A stretch of DNA of 64,000 nt, from positions 10,120,290 through 10,184,289 of the forward strand of contig OY986965.1 of the NCBI GenBank assembly GCA_963920575.1, in the 5' to 3' direction. A program made the translations under genes and the position numbers. The number at the start of each line of letters is the position of its first letter. Position 1 is the stretch's first letter. A model generated the notes under the pieces. That model was given only the letters and a program-made list of their open reading frames with translations. It did not search any database and was not told where the DNA came from. The DNA is from Narthecium ossifragum (Eukaryota > Streptophyta > Magnoliopsida > Dioscoreales > Nartheciaceae). Below are positions 38,301 to 51,800 of this stretch, piece by piece.

Positions 38301-41300
38301 TATTAATAAGACCATATTAGATGTTCAACTTAATGATCTGTTCAATAAAGGTGACCACTAGTATTTGAAGAGCTTTGTGGAGCTGAACAAGGATGCGTAT
38401 TACAACTACCAGTCAGCAATAGGATATAAGAGGTTTACATAAATAGAAGAATGATTAGTCACCATATGGTAGCATATTTAATAACCATATAGTAAGTCAG
38501 CATGTAACCATGCAATTGAAACCCCAATTAAGAGGAAATCGTTATTGCCTGTGATACTGAAAATATACATCACAACACTTCTAGCTATAAAAACAAGAAT
38601 AAAACTTTCAATTTTTAAATACCATAATGGTTTAAGTGTTTCCGACCAAATCATTTCGTTTTTTTATTTGCTACGTTTCTTTTCTGATTTAATCAACTTT
38701 ACGATAGCCAAAATCAGGCCAGACTTGGAATTGAAACCAAATCGTTTCATGACCAGGCAAAATCCATACCGAAACAAAGTTTACAAATCATGCTCCAATA
38801 TTGCTCCCACATTAAATAGTTGGAGTCAAGACAAGTGAACTTTGGTGCTCAAAGTGTCAGCTAGCTTTTTGTAACGTAACTTGATGCATACAGGCAAGAG
38901 TGGAGTCACGTAGGAGGCAGAGGGGGCACTTTCCCCCCGGATTCACAAATTTGCTTAAGAGCTGTCAACTTTTTCCTTTGTGGTGGGACACATTCTTAAA
39001 CTATTGCACCACCCCCCCCCCCACCCCCCGACCTCGTTGTGCCCTCCCCCTCCCTCTTCTAGTTATTGGTGTCCCACCACCTCTCTTCTATCTCACCTAA
39101 TGATTTTTATGATAAATATTTTTGAAAAACTAGCAACTATTATATTTGTCTCTAAAATTTTAAAGTTATCATACATATTCTTCCAATTTTTTTCTTCTTA
39201 TGCAAATATATGAATGTAGCTGTTGTCATCTAAGAAGTTAAATTAAGAGATATTATTTAAAAGTTTTAAGAGATAAATATATAATTTGAAAATTTTCAAG
39301 CATAATCATATAAAAATTATTTTAACCATATTAGATTAGATTAGATTAGATAAGAAATATGTATGATAATTGAAAATTTCAAATATATATATAATTAAAA
39401 CTCCAAAACATTTATATAGAAAATTTAACTATTAATATTTTAGCTCTGAGATACCAGTTGCGCCCCCCCCCCCCCCCCAAAAAAAAAAAAAAAAAAAATT
39501 TCTGGCTCCGCCCCTGCATATAGGTCCATCTACAAAGTGCAGCTGCAGGCTCAAAAAATACACTGAGCAATAAAAGTTTCTCATAATGAGTTTTGACTAA
39601 TTTGGTTGTAAGAGCCAAATAGTTTGAGAATATTTCTAATGAAAGCATGTTGGATGCTGGTTAAGATACAAAATTACTTAAAAGCTAAGACAATGTATTG
39701 AGTACACGAAATAATGCATCCTTCCACCACCCAACTAAATAAAGCGTTCTCTACCCAAATCCTATCTCTTAGAGTAACACTCTGCCGTCTAGGCTTAGGA
39801 ACTTCCTATGTGGTTCATCCACATTTCATCATCATCTTCTTCTTCTTCTTTTTTAGCATACTCGTTTCTCTCTTTCTCTAGGTTTTCGTCACATCCCCCT
39901 CTCTTTTTCCACCTCTCCGACCTTTTTCTCATTTCTCTAGGCTCTAGTAATCTCCTTCCCTCTTTCTTGAGCAACTTCAATTATAGATGGTTGGGTTTCA
40001 TTGATATGAAGCTAGGTAACTGTTTCTAGTGAAGGGCAAGAGAAGCAATTTATCAACCTAATAAGAAATCCAGATACTTATCATAGAGAAAAGGTGTGAT
40101 AGTAATCCAATTCTATTTGAGGTTTAGGCCCTTGACCAAGATAGCCACCTGGGTTCCCTATTGGAGTTGGAAACATTGTGTTTGGTTGCAAATCTAGGAT
40201 GAGGGTCTAATCCAAATCCTCCTTATCCATCAACCAAACGGCACCTTAGAGTGGAATAGAATCCGAGAACACAACACCCTAGCCTTTCATCTTCACTTTT
40301 CTATACCCCCTCCTTGTTGCTCCTCTCAGCCCTATGCCTTTCAAATCATAAAAGATACCCAATTGTGTCACTACCAAGACATCACCTAAAAGCTACCTTC
40401 GAGTGCAATGTTCTCTCGTCTAATCCAATTAATTCTGTTCTTTCGTTTCCAAGATTTTGCCCAACCGCTGAAAATCACCTTCACAGCCATAGTTCTCTTC
40501 ACGAATCTAATAAAGGTAGTACGTTGCTCATCCCTTTACCCTCATTTGTCGACTATTTGTGTACTATATGTGGATCTGAGCAAACTTGCGTTTTTAGTGA
40601 TATCTGAATTTTTTTGGGGTGATAAAATCCTTCTGTTGGAAGGCTTTTCTCCTTGACTTGGTTTGTTCGCTTATGTCAAATTGCATGCACAAAGTTCTCC
40701 ACCTGCCGATGTTCTACTGAATGTTTAATATAAGGTTGAAATCATAATGGTCGTGAGAACTTTGTACTTATTAATTGAATGTGCAATTGATCGCTGAATG
40801 ATGAGACACATGTGTTCTTTTGTGAATTAAAATGTCAGCATTTCACTTCAAGAGTTGGAGGAAACTATTAGAATGAATCCTGCACTTGTATAAAGATCTC
40901 ATAGTGTTTTAGATGAAATTACACATTTTATTTGTATAAGTTGTGTTGATTCTGATCTTATTTTGATGATGCCAATATATAGAGAATAATAAAATATTGA
41001 TTTAATATTTATTTCCCTTAATTTGGAACTCTATATAATTCAATTTTTGGGAGTTTCTGTACTGACGGTCGACGTCAAGATCGACTGCGAGTTGCCACGG
41101 TCGATAATTTATACTTGGCCATTTTTGAGCTAAGCGGACGGTTGATCCTAACATCGACCTTGGATCGATATTCTCTCGACAGAGAAGTACGATCGATGCA
41201 TGAATCGGCCGTGAGTGAATGATAGAGGATGCATGGATCGACCATGCATCATATTTACTTATTTTGATGATATTTTTAATGTTGGCTTGGAGGGAATATG

Positions 41301-42824
41301 TTTTTGAACATTTCATGTCGACATGGATCAGCCCGCTAGTCTTGAGTATCAAATTTAAAAAATGAAGGTCGATTCAAGCATCGACCCTAGATGCTTGATT
41401 TCTTCACAGAAAAGGACGATCGATGCGACGGTCTGAGTGGATCGACCGTGAAGAAGGAAGGCTGAATTTTGAGCATGGTGGCTAAAGTGACCGATGATGC
41501 ATGGATCGACCACCAACATACACAAACTCCAAAATAGAGCCGTTGGAAAATTTCTCAGAGCCGTTGGAAAATTTCTCGAAGCCGTTGAAGGCTATTTTTG
41601 GATAGGTTGAAGACTTATAAGTAGTTTTGAGGGGTAAACTTGCCCCTCACCTATTGCTATGATTTGTGATCATTTGGGTAAGTCAAAGCTTTAATTTTAC
41701 TGCTTCGAGTAAACTTCAACCTTTGTAAATCTTCTTCGAGTGTGAAGAACCTTGTAGAAAATCTAAGAGTTGCTTGGAGCTGAATGTAAGGTTTCCAAGC
41801 ACTAAGAAGCTTGGAGGAAAGCTTGTAAAAAGATTTGCAAGTAGTGGAACCTCAAAAAGGACCTTGAGTGAAGTAGACATAAATCAAGAGTTGAATCGAA
41901 CCACTATAAATCGATGCAATCCTTCTAACTCAGCTCTCATCTCTTCTTGTGTGCTTGTTTTAATCTCATTTCATTTCATTTACAAGCATCCAAGCTTTAG
42001 AATTCTCCTATCTAGGTTTTCTATTTATCGAATTATCGAAAAAGGTCCAATTCACCCACCCTCCCTCGGACTTTCAAGTCGCACTTTATTAACCAAACTT
42101 GTATTCTTTCTATCGAATGTACACTTCTTTCAAAGGATACACACTTTTTAGAGAATTCGCACTTTTCATGGAATTACTCTTGTTTCATACACTTCAGAAT
42201 TCTTTCTCTAAAGCCGCATTTCATACATGTTACTTTTATTTTCAGAAACTCACACTTGTCAAAACAATATTAACACTCGTATTGGAGTAATCATGTGGAT
42301 TTAGCGAAAAGGAAGGAGAAGAAAAGGAGTTACCGAGGATGAAGAAATCAAGGAAACAACAGTGGTCCTGGGAAGAAGAGGAGAAAAATGATTAGAAGTA
42401 GAACTCGGCAAAATGGAGAAATCCTTTACACCATCTCGCTCCGAGTTTTTTTACCTCCACCTTTTCATCAGCACCATTTAGCTTCAAATTCTTTTCCACC
42501 CATTGATTTCCTCCAACCTACTTGCCCTATTATTATTTTACCAAGTAATACAATTATACACAAAAAATAATATCTGCTGATGACATATCATGATAGATCA
42601 TATTTTCTTCTCTTATCATGAGCTTTGGTATGTCAGATTTAATTGACATACAAATTAACTTGTATGTCCACATAGTCGGGAGCACAATTGTGCATCCCAT
42701 ATTTCATCATCTCTTTTCATTTGTAAATCTTATCACAAATACATAAACAATTTTCCAATAGTCCACTAAAGGATAATTTTGGTATGTACATTTACAATTC
42801 CTTTATCCAAGAGAATTGTTATCC

Positions 42825-42856
<32 letters not shown>

Positions 42857-45800
42857 TTTCCAACCAAACACCAAAAGGAGAATAAGCATAACACCATTAC
42901 AACACATTTGGTTCGGACAAGGAATGGGAAACAGAATGGGAAACAGAATGGGAAGGAAAGCCGGAATGGAGATGAAATGGAAATGAAGAGTGGAATGGGA
43001 ATGAGAATTATACAATTTGCAACATCATAATAGGAATCGAATCGTGCTTGAAAGTGTTTGGTATACAAAAATGAGTACGGGAATGAAATGGAAATAGTAT
43101 ATAAACGACCAAGCCAGCTTTGGTCTTTTAATTGACATATGTGTTGTTAAACTCATTTACGTATGTCAAAAGTAACTATAAAAGGTCTCGAACTAGTTCA
43201 TTAATGAATGGGTGTGACTATAAACATGGCACGAGTAGATCTGAATTTCAACAATTAAAACATTAGTGAGATGTATAACATGACGCAAGTGGATCTGAAT
43301 TTCGTGAATTGAGTGATTCTACCTACTAGTTTGATGTATATCATATTATTGCAACTTCTATATACTAGAAGTTTGTTGCAATGAGAGATTAGTGGGCATA
43401 AATTAATAAACATATCTAGAGGGAGGAGGGCTTTAACCTCATGTTGGGGCTTTTGTCCTCTCGCGAGTCATAGATTGATGTGGAGAGAGAGAGGAGGCAG
43501 CTTTTTCCTCGTGGGTATTGATGGGTGTGGAGAGAGAGAGAGAGAGAGAGAGAGGGCTTTGTGCTCCAGGGTACAGATCGAATGTGAAAATAGGGGGAGA
43601 GAGAAAGAGAGATTGGATGATGATAGTTTTACCTTGGTAGTCCAATGGAGAAGGTATTTGAAGAAGTCTACGCAATGGAGAAGAGACTTTGACAACCTAA
43701 GTCGGCGAAGACTCCCAGCAATAGAAAATCGCAGAAGAGTCTATGTTAATCTAAGGGCCATCATTGTTTTGATCTAAATGTAATAAATTGAAACGAGGGC
43801 AACTAAGTCATTTTATTTTACAACCTCAATGCGGAATGAAGGAGTCCGAGGTATTAGAGGAGAAAGCTCCATTCTCAATCTGTCAGGAATGAAATGTTCT
43901 ATTTTCTACATTAATTGCTAACTAAACAATGGAATGGGTTTTGACTTGGGACTTGACCAGTGCATTCCCAACGATTTTGCCCAATCAAATATGCTTTTAC
44001 TTATACTAGTGTTGCCATACAACTTTTTCCTAATTCTAGTATAGACCTATCTGACAACCAAACGGGCCTAAAGGATTATCTCTTCCTCCCTATCCAACTG
44101 AAGTAAGTTGAACAATTTACATCCATCAAAAAGGTCCCTTAATATGGCTTTAAGTATAACCCACTCCCCATCTCTGGTAGCTACAAACTGCCCAAGGGTA
44201 TTCTCCTCCCATAAAAGGAGAAAAGACTGTAACCTACAAAAAAACACAAAAGTGGCCTGATTTTTCCACAAAACAAAAGAACTGGTCAGATTTTTCTTGC
44301 CAAAACATCTCTAAAAGATATTTACATTTTGTCTTCTCATGTAGGTCACAATGATTAATACTGTCTGCCTAATTATATGACATTAAATTATCCACCTAAT
44401 TGTACGACATCAGCCTATCAGTTATTATAAACACTATGTCACACATTCTCCGTCGGGTGTCAATCATGTTTCCATTAGCCCATCTGAAACATAACATATT
44501 GTAAGCACAACAATTCCAAAAAACTTTAACTAGTGTTTAACTTGAAGCTTATTGGTAAGGGTGTAATGCAATATGCTAATAATACAAATTCAATTGCATG
44601 TCTTCTTCTCAAGTAAGTGTCAACTGTTAACAGCTATAATGATATTAGATCTTGCTAACCACCTATTGGGAAGGGCAGAATACTTTATAGTCCTCAGCCA
44701 ATTCAAGAATCCATCCCAAAAAGCCTTTGTATCAAAAACCTGTACATTAGAATTTGCTATCATTGGTAATTTATTTTCCTCGATCGAGTAAATTAAAGAT
44801 CCACTCCTTCAGGGTCCATGACATAAGTATGGAGTTGACTCATGTTAACATTTCTTGTCATGTAAAGGAAAAGATCAGGTCCCAAGAAGAAGACATAACG
44901 ACATAAGCATCTCACAATAACATTTTATCAGAACTTCTAAATCAGTAAGGTTCAATTTACAAATTATATACATGCAGCACGGACATATAGTTGAAATCTG
45001 TAATAGTCCACTAGGACACAATTCCAAGATAGTTAAAGTTCTACACCTTTGTACACCTTGAAGCTTTAGCTAGTGCAAATTTAGTATGACATATTGTTCA
45101 AGTGCTGAAGGACATGGTTATGAAACCACCCCTATTTCACGTGCATCTATGAAATTCATGCTGCTCAGAAATGGTTTCACTTGTAGTTCATAGTACGAAT
45201 GAAACGGAAAAAGAAAACACTACAAAACTGATAAGGCTACTATAAATTGGAAAAAGAAAACACTACACAACTGATAAGGCAATGGACAAACAAGTTCATA
45301 CCAGATCAAGCTCATAATTCTGCTCACAAGCACGCAAAATTTGATGAAATGTTTCAACTGGAACATCAAGACCAGATTCACACATAAGCTCAACTACATC
45401 AACAGCTGCATGCACCTGCAATAATTATGGACGGAAGAGTTCACAAATCCACAAGAACTAGGGGAAATACTAAGTTCATGGCTGACAAAAGTATTGAGTA
45501 AAATAAAATAAAAATATGAGTCGAAGTCACACCAGCATGCCTTCAAAGAATTCAAGATATAGAATGCACCACATGATACATTCATGCACACCCACTCGCA
45601 CACAAACATCCGATAAGATAATTTACCAAATAGCATGTACACAAAGGATTGCAGTTGAGAGAGTACTATTATCATCAGTCATGGGACTGGAACAATATTC
45701 AAACATGAAAACAGAAAGATGGAGGAGATCGCAAAGGTGCCAAATTATACCGATTTCCATAAGTTGAAATCCATAAGTTTCGACTTACACTAGAAAAATG

Positions 45801-48800
45801 TTAGGGTGCTTAAATATTCTCCTTGATCAATTTTATACCTAGAGGTCTTTCACTTGTGACCCACCTAATCCTAGCGCTGCTGCATTATCCATCAGCCAGT
45901 CATTTCACCTCCCACTGCATTGACTGGACAGTAAAAGGTACGCAACTATTTCTCCTTTATAATATTGCTTTGGAGAAGTATTGCCATAGAAGAAAAAGAT
46001 CTCCAGAAAGGTTGATTCTAAATACACCATCGTTTTTACTGGGAACACCCCACTTGATTTTGAAAATACTGTGTTTTTACTGCGTACACCATGCCCTTTT
46101 TTCATAATATTCCTAATTTACCCTCACCGTCCTCTACCTACCTGGTCGGCGACCGCATCCTCGACGAACTCTACCTCCTGATGTCCACGGCATCCTCTAC
46201 CTCCCACATCTCTGGTCGACGACCGGCGAGCTAAAGACATGTGTCCGCCTTCAAAGGCCGGCGGTCGACCGAACAAAAACAAAATAGAAACAAAATAAAA
46301 GGAAATTCAGACATTCCTGGCCTATTCAAGTGGAATTCGGCAATCTATGGCCGACCAAAATCACTCCATTCGGCCACTCGTGGCCGATTCGAGTGGAATT
46401 GGTCGGCCATCATGCATGTTGTATGCATGTTGTTTGTTTGTTTGAGGGTTTAGGGTTTATTGTTTGTTTATTGTGTTTGTTTGAGGGATGGTTTGTTTAT
46501 TGTTTATTGTTTGTTTGTTTGACTTATTGTTTGTTAGTGCAGTCATCTAATTTGAATAATTATAGTTGTATTTTGTTATTAGCTTAGGTTAGGTTTTTGA
46601 ACATAGTTAGTCACATAAATATCTACGTATGATCAGTCGGTTTCCACCGAATATATCATGTATGTGCGACGGGAACCAACCGACCGTATCTAATATGGTC
46701 GACCGGTCCCGACCGACCGTATCTAATATGTTCGGTCGGTTCCCCCGACCGACCGTATCTAATATGTTCGGTCGGTTCCCCCGACCGACCATATCTAATA
46801 TGTTCGGTCGGTTCCCATCGCACCATATTGTTCGGTGCGGTCGCGTTAAACCGAGGCGAGGTTTGGGCTGCAGTAGGGTGGTCGTAGACTTGGTGGTAGC
46901 TTCATCCGCTTCATCCTCGTCGTATCATCGTCGTATTAAAAAAAATAAATTGATCGGAGTTAGGAGATAATGTGGCGGAGAGAGGTCGGTCGGTCGGAGC
47001 TTTGCAAGACGGTGAGGCAAATGCCAGACGACGAGATGGTGAGAAGGGTATTTGAGTCAAAGAGGTGAAGGATATGTTCGGTATTAAAAAAAAGATTTTA
47101 TTGGGGTGCACCTAGCGAAAACGGCGGTGTATTTAGAATTAACCCTCCAGAAATCCATCTGAACCCACCCAAATTTACTTAAACTTGTTTGACCTCATCC
47201 TAACCCTTAAAAATGCATTCAAAACCTCTGAAACAAACCGACACCCATTTAAACCCACACAAACTCTCTTATGCCCCCTCAAAAGCCATCAGCACAAACA
47301 AACATGCCGATATTCAGCATCCCCACCAGAGCTCGTGCTATACTAGGAGATGATAGGCACAACACAAAATTTACACCAAAATCCTACATTTGTACTGACC
47401 ACTAAATTTGTTTCGATCCTCTTTCGTGTAAATTACGAGAAAAGAAGTGTGAAAATTGGCAGATAATTTACCTTGAATGATTCGCAGCAAAGTGCAATAA
47501 GCTTGCCATATACGACAGTAGATGGAACCACCTCAAGTTTCTCATGCAACTTATTGAACTTTAAAATAACTTCTTCAACCTACAAAAAGAAACTTTAACA
47601 TGTAAAGTACCGATAAAGAATATGAAATGACCAAGTAGGCGGAAAGGGAACTTGAAGCAACGGCAATTGGGTAAGAGAATTTATAGTGTATCATGACCAA
47701 AGATGCTTTTTAGGGACATTGCAAGCAATAAACTATGAACCTAGAAACAGCTGCTTATCACTCTAATGAGCAAGACCAAAATGATGCTCCCAATGGTGCA
47801 ATTCATAAACCGTAACAGGTGATACTCAAGCATGCAATGCCATCAACCCGTTTTATGCATTTACAAGACAACCTTCCATTGATGCGTATGCAAATAGATC
47901 TTAGGCTTAAGAACTAGCTAAGAAAAGAGTCATAACAAGTCATGCATTTGACCAAGATTTCTTCTCATTGTCATAATGTCAAGAGAACAAAATGTAATTT
48001 ACCATCCTAGGGCCGTTACTCCGCAATAATATCAGATGGATCATTATATCAGCTCTTTATGCTTAACTAGAATCTCAGCATCTAGCAAATCATAGCAAGA
48101 CTCCATGCCTGGATGAACCATAAGGACAATACCCTGAGGCCCTTTTCTTTTGTACAAGAAAACATGGTATGATTGGCTATGTGTTCCATTATGATTGCAC
48201 AAATCCTCCAAGACTAGTTATATTGACCAAAATATTTCAGGTTTAGACGAAGTCCAAAAAGCCAAATACATGCAGAAAACATGGTAGACAAGTTTCTTGC
48301 TTTGAACTCATATGAGCCGAAAGTCATAGAGAACATGTGACTCAACCCTCTCGACTATACATACTACTATACTAGCACATACATTTGGTTAGATTGAACC
48401 TATGCATCAGTAGATAAGGGTCCAAGAAAACAAAAAATGTGAACAAATATGTATACTAAGTGAGAAGGAGTTTTTCACCTAATAAAGGAAAAAAAGAACG
48501 AAATAGATTTTCTTTTCTGATGAAAGAATGACAAGTAAAAAGGAAGGATTGTTCTGCACTATCTGATTTTTTTTAAAAAATTGCAATATGAAAATATAGA
48601 AATATAAAAACTAATTCATAAAGTTTCATAAGTGGATACTACCAATTTCCGTTGGAAGTTCAAACTCTCAATTAAATTTTGTTCGTTTATGGTCATATTT
48701 CATCAACAAATTCAACATGCATGGCATATAAGACTTTCGAAATGCTTGTTTGACTTTTACATTTGCATCAAAGTTTCATGAAATCAAGCTCTTTGGTTGA

Positions 48801-51800
48801 CAAGATGAGAAAAGGTCACAACAATCTAGAGTTGGACTGAGTTACTGTTTTATGACTTCAAATATTCATATTGATTAAATGATTATTGTATAGAATTAAA
48901 AAAATTGTTAATAGGTCATTACAAGCCACTTACTGATTTCTCAAATAACAATGATCGACTAAAATTTCTTCTAACCGAGTAGCCTTACTTATTTCAGGTT
49001 ATTAATTATAACACACCAGACCTATACTGGGTCAAGCATGAAATTTACCACTTATGATCTGAAGTGGCTATGGGTCTTGGTGCATCAACCGCCTTTCAGA
49101 TGAGGAGATTCGGTTGATTCCCATTTTCAAGATCTAGCAATGCCAAGAAGGAAAAGAAAGAAAATACCTCGGAGAAGATTGGACAAGGGTGTCGTATATT
49201 TAGACAATATCAGGCAGCAAGTTTACTCCAATTCCCAGGTTCAAGGAAAAAAGAAAAAAATAAGACCCTCCAACATAGGCCAAGAAGCAGGACATTGGAC
49301 ATCCAACAGGTGATCACCCACATCAAAATATTCACCAATGCACGTTCCTATGTTTCTCCTCTCAAGGAGAAACCATCTGAGATAAACAATGAGAGGATAT
49401 CGATATTTCAAATGTATTATTTGTTCTTTTACTGATAACCGCCGACACGTACAATATTTGATTAAAACAAACTTTCGTATATTACAATCTGCAATTATGA
49501 AATGATTAATGGATGATCCGGCATTCCTCGATTACGTCAAAAGAACATCAATATAAACTATAAAGTGGAGTGTGTCATTCCATGTTTCAAACAGTAGTAA
49601 TATCCAAAATAAGCTGATAGGTGCCAAGATGGAATCCTGGAATAAAGATAACAAGTAATATTACGAGATGTTCTCTAAGTGGCATGAGAATTACCAGCAA
49701 TGATCATGGGAAGTTCCTCACCACTAAATTAGGAATGCTAATAGCATAATCATATATCAAGGGTGAGATGCTCTTGTCTCCATCCTCTGGATAGGAAAAA
49801 AATGCGTAAGTAAATAATAAATGCACATCAATGAAGGATTGTTGTGCTGGTCTTGACCGCTTCAACACGTGCCACAGGCACAACCAGGCACAGAGTTTTG
49901 CTGGTCCGACACAGCCATTTGACCCTCTGAGACACATATATGAATGAGTGTTTTGGTCATTTGGGGTGTATTAAGAGTTATTTGGTAATGAAAACAAAAA
50001 ATAATTTATTTTAAGCATCAAATATGATAAACTACTTATAAGGAACAATAATATTTTAAAACTCTGCATCATATTATTAAAACTCCACGTTGGCCCATGC
50101 CACTCTGCACCGGTCCATGCCGAACCATGCCAACCGGCACAAAAGCACAAATCTATGTGTCAGTGCCGACCAAAAAGCCGGTGCTCGTGGCTCACCGGCA
50201 AGACATTAGCAGCCCGTGCCGGTCTGTGCGGACTGGCACAGAAAACTTTGCAATCCACCAAGGTAGTCTTTAATGTTTTGGTATCAATTAGCAGTTCAAT
50301 AGCCAAAATGCAGTAAATAAAAGCACTTACCTAATACTTTCTAGTCCATGAGGTGACCATGTCCTAGTTATCATACTAAGTTTCTTGACTACAACAGTAA
50401 GATTAGTACCAGATGTTCACTACCACATTGAAATCTAGAAGAAAACATAAAACATAATTGCAATAAACAAAAAAAGGAATGTCTTGTCATTTATCTACGT
50501 CACACCTTGCATCTCGCCATATGACATCTAGTTTCTTCACTTCAAAGATGGCATGAAGGGAACATGGTCACTAGAACCGACTGGAAAAGGAGCATGAAGA
50601 TACATAAACTAAACCATAATCATGAACTACGACTATAATTGGAAGACTTTACACATATCCAAATCCAATCACCACTAAAGATAACAAACATCTCTATAAT
50701 ATCTGTTTTGTACAACTAACTATAAGAACTAAAGGACGCTAAGATATATTAAACTGCATAAGTTGTGAGACCCGTGGTAGTTGGGTGTCGGTGTTCGCCT
50801 GGAGGGCATGTGGCCAAACCAGGTAACCGGGTAAACAACCCCACGTAGATAATAAGTATATTAGTAACCTTATAAAACACAACGCGTTTTAAAGCCGTGA
50901 TGACAATAATCCGCCAGAAAGCTCCAAGGTTAAGCGTGCTTGCCTTGAAGCGGTCCCATGATGGGTGACCTACCGGGAAGTTTTCCCAGATTTCTGCGGT
51001 GAGCCAAAAGAGGACAATATTGTGTCGGGTGGGGCCCTCGGGTGGATCTGGACGAAGTCTGCAAGGCCTGAATGACCCCGGACGGCAGGGGCCGTTACAT
51101 AAGTTGTAGATGAGTAAGACAATTTTAGTGATTGATGATTTGATAAGCTTGATCTAAAGAGTAAAACGACATTAATTAGTGTTGCTTATGGAGACAGCAT
51201 GTGAAGAAATTGCCTCATATTTCGCTTCATTGTGCTTTGTAGAAAAGATCACGGCACTTATACTGGACATTTTCGAGATCTCAGCGGCGAATATTAGGGG
51301 GTTGGCAGATACTACACAGTTGGTGAGCGGGGTAAGGTGGAAGAAGGATTGGCAGCCTGCAACTGTTGTTTATCCTAGCATAGACAGATAGAAGTACTTT
51401 TGAAGGCGTTCAGCGTTTTTCTGTATAAGGAACTAAAAGGCAATTTTTTGCTGCCTTTGTACAAATACCAGGAAGGGCTAATCCCAATCTAGGCCAATTT
51501 TTGGATGTTATACGGAACAAAGGAGTACAGTGGATGTTTGAAAGCTCTTGAGTGACCTCCAGTTTTTGGTGGAGGCGTGGAGGCAATTAGGTCACATCCC
51601 CTTGATGCACTAATTCAAACATTCTTCTCCCTTATAAAAAAAAAAAGAGGGACAAAGAAACCGCAACTATATAACCTTTTTTATCATAAAGGCAAATTGG
51701 AAACCAAAAAAACTAGGCATAACAATGATAGACACTTGCACGCATACCTGTCGTTTTGAGTGTTAAGATGAACCTCTCCACAAAGTTCTCTAACTGCAAC

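Larger units (their letters stand above)
37582..45301 (-). other. Intron 6 of the PPR gene (7.7 kb, the longest)
   Basis: It contains a hAT-like element (38,891-39,516), a large LTR-like block (40,944-42,095), an AT/GT microsatellite and a GGAATGG-rich MITE-like element (42,905-44,072). A MITE scrap with GTTTGGTTGCAAATC ... CAACCAAACGG lies at 40,160-40,250. Stretches 37,582-38,890, 39,520-40,150 and 44,075-45,300 show nothing I can name. Confidence 0.75.
45416..47471 (-). other. Intron 5 of the PPR gene
   Basis: 2.1 kb, over half of it the Mutator-type element at 46,010-47,144. The flanking parts show no recognised feature. Confidence 0.8.
49787..51747 (-). other. Intron 3 of the PPR gene
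   Basis: 2.0 kb. It contains a GCCGGCAC-family copy (49,833-50,256) and the Cassandra-type solo LTR (50,764-51,099). The rest shows nothing recognised. Confidence 0.75.

Noticed and set aside
38891..39516. A processed pseudogene or SINE because of the A20 tail
   Set aside because: The A run lies inside the right terminal repeat of a hAT-like element, preceded by C16, and no retroposed body or target duplication is seen.
46330..46587. 85-codon plus-strand frame rich in Cys, Leu and Phe
   Set aside because: It is the translation of TGTTTGTTTGTTTG-type repeats inside the Mutator element.
50895..50990. A functional 5S rRNA gene
   Set aside because: The similarity is limited and diverged and lies within a TG...CA LTR with its own target duplication, so it is the Cassandra-type core.
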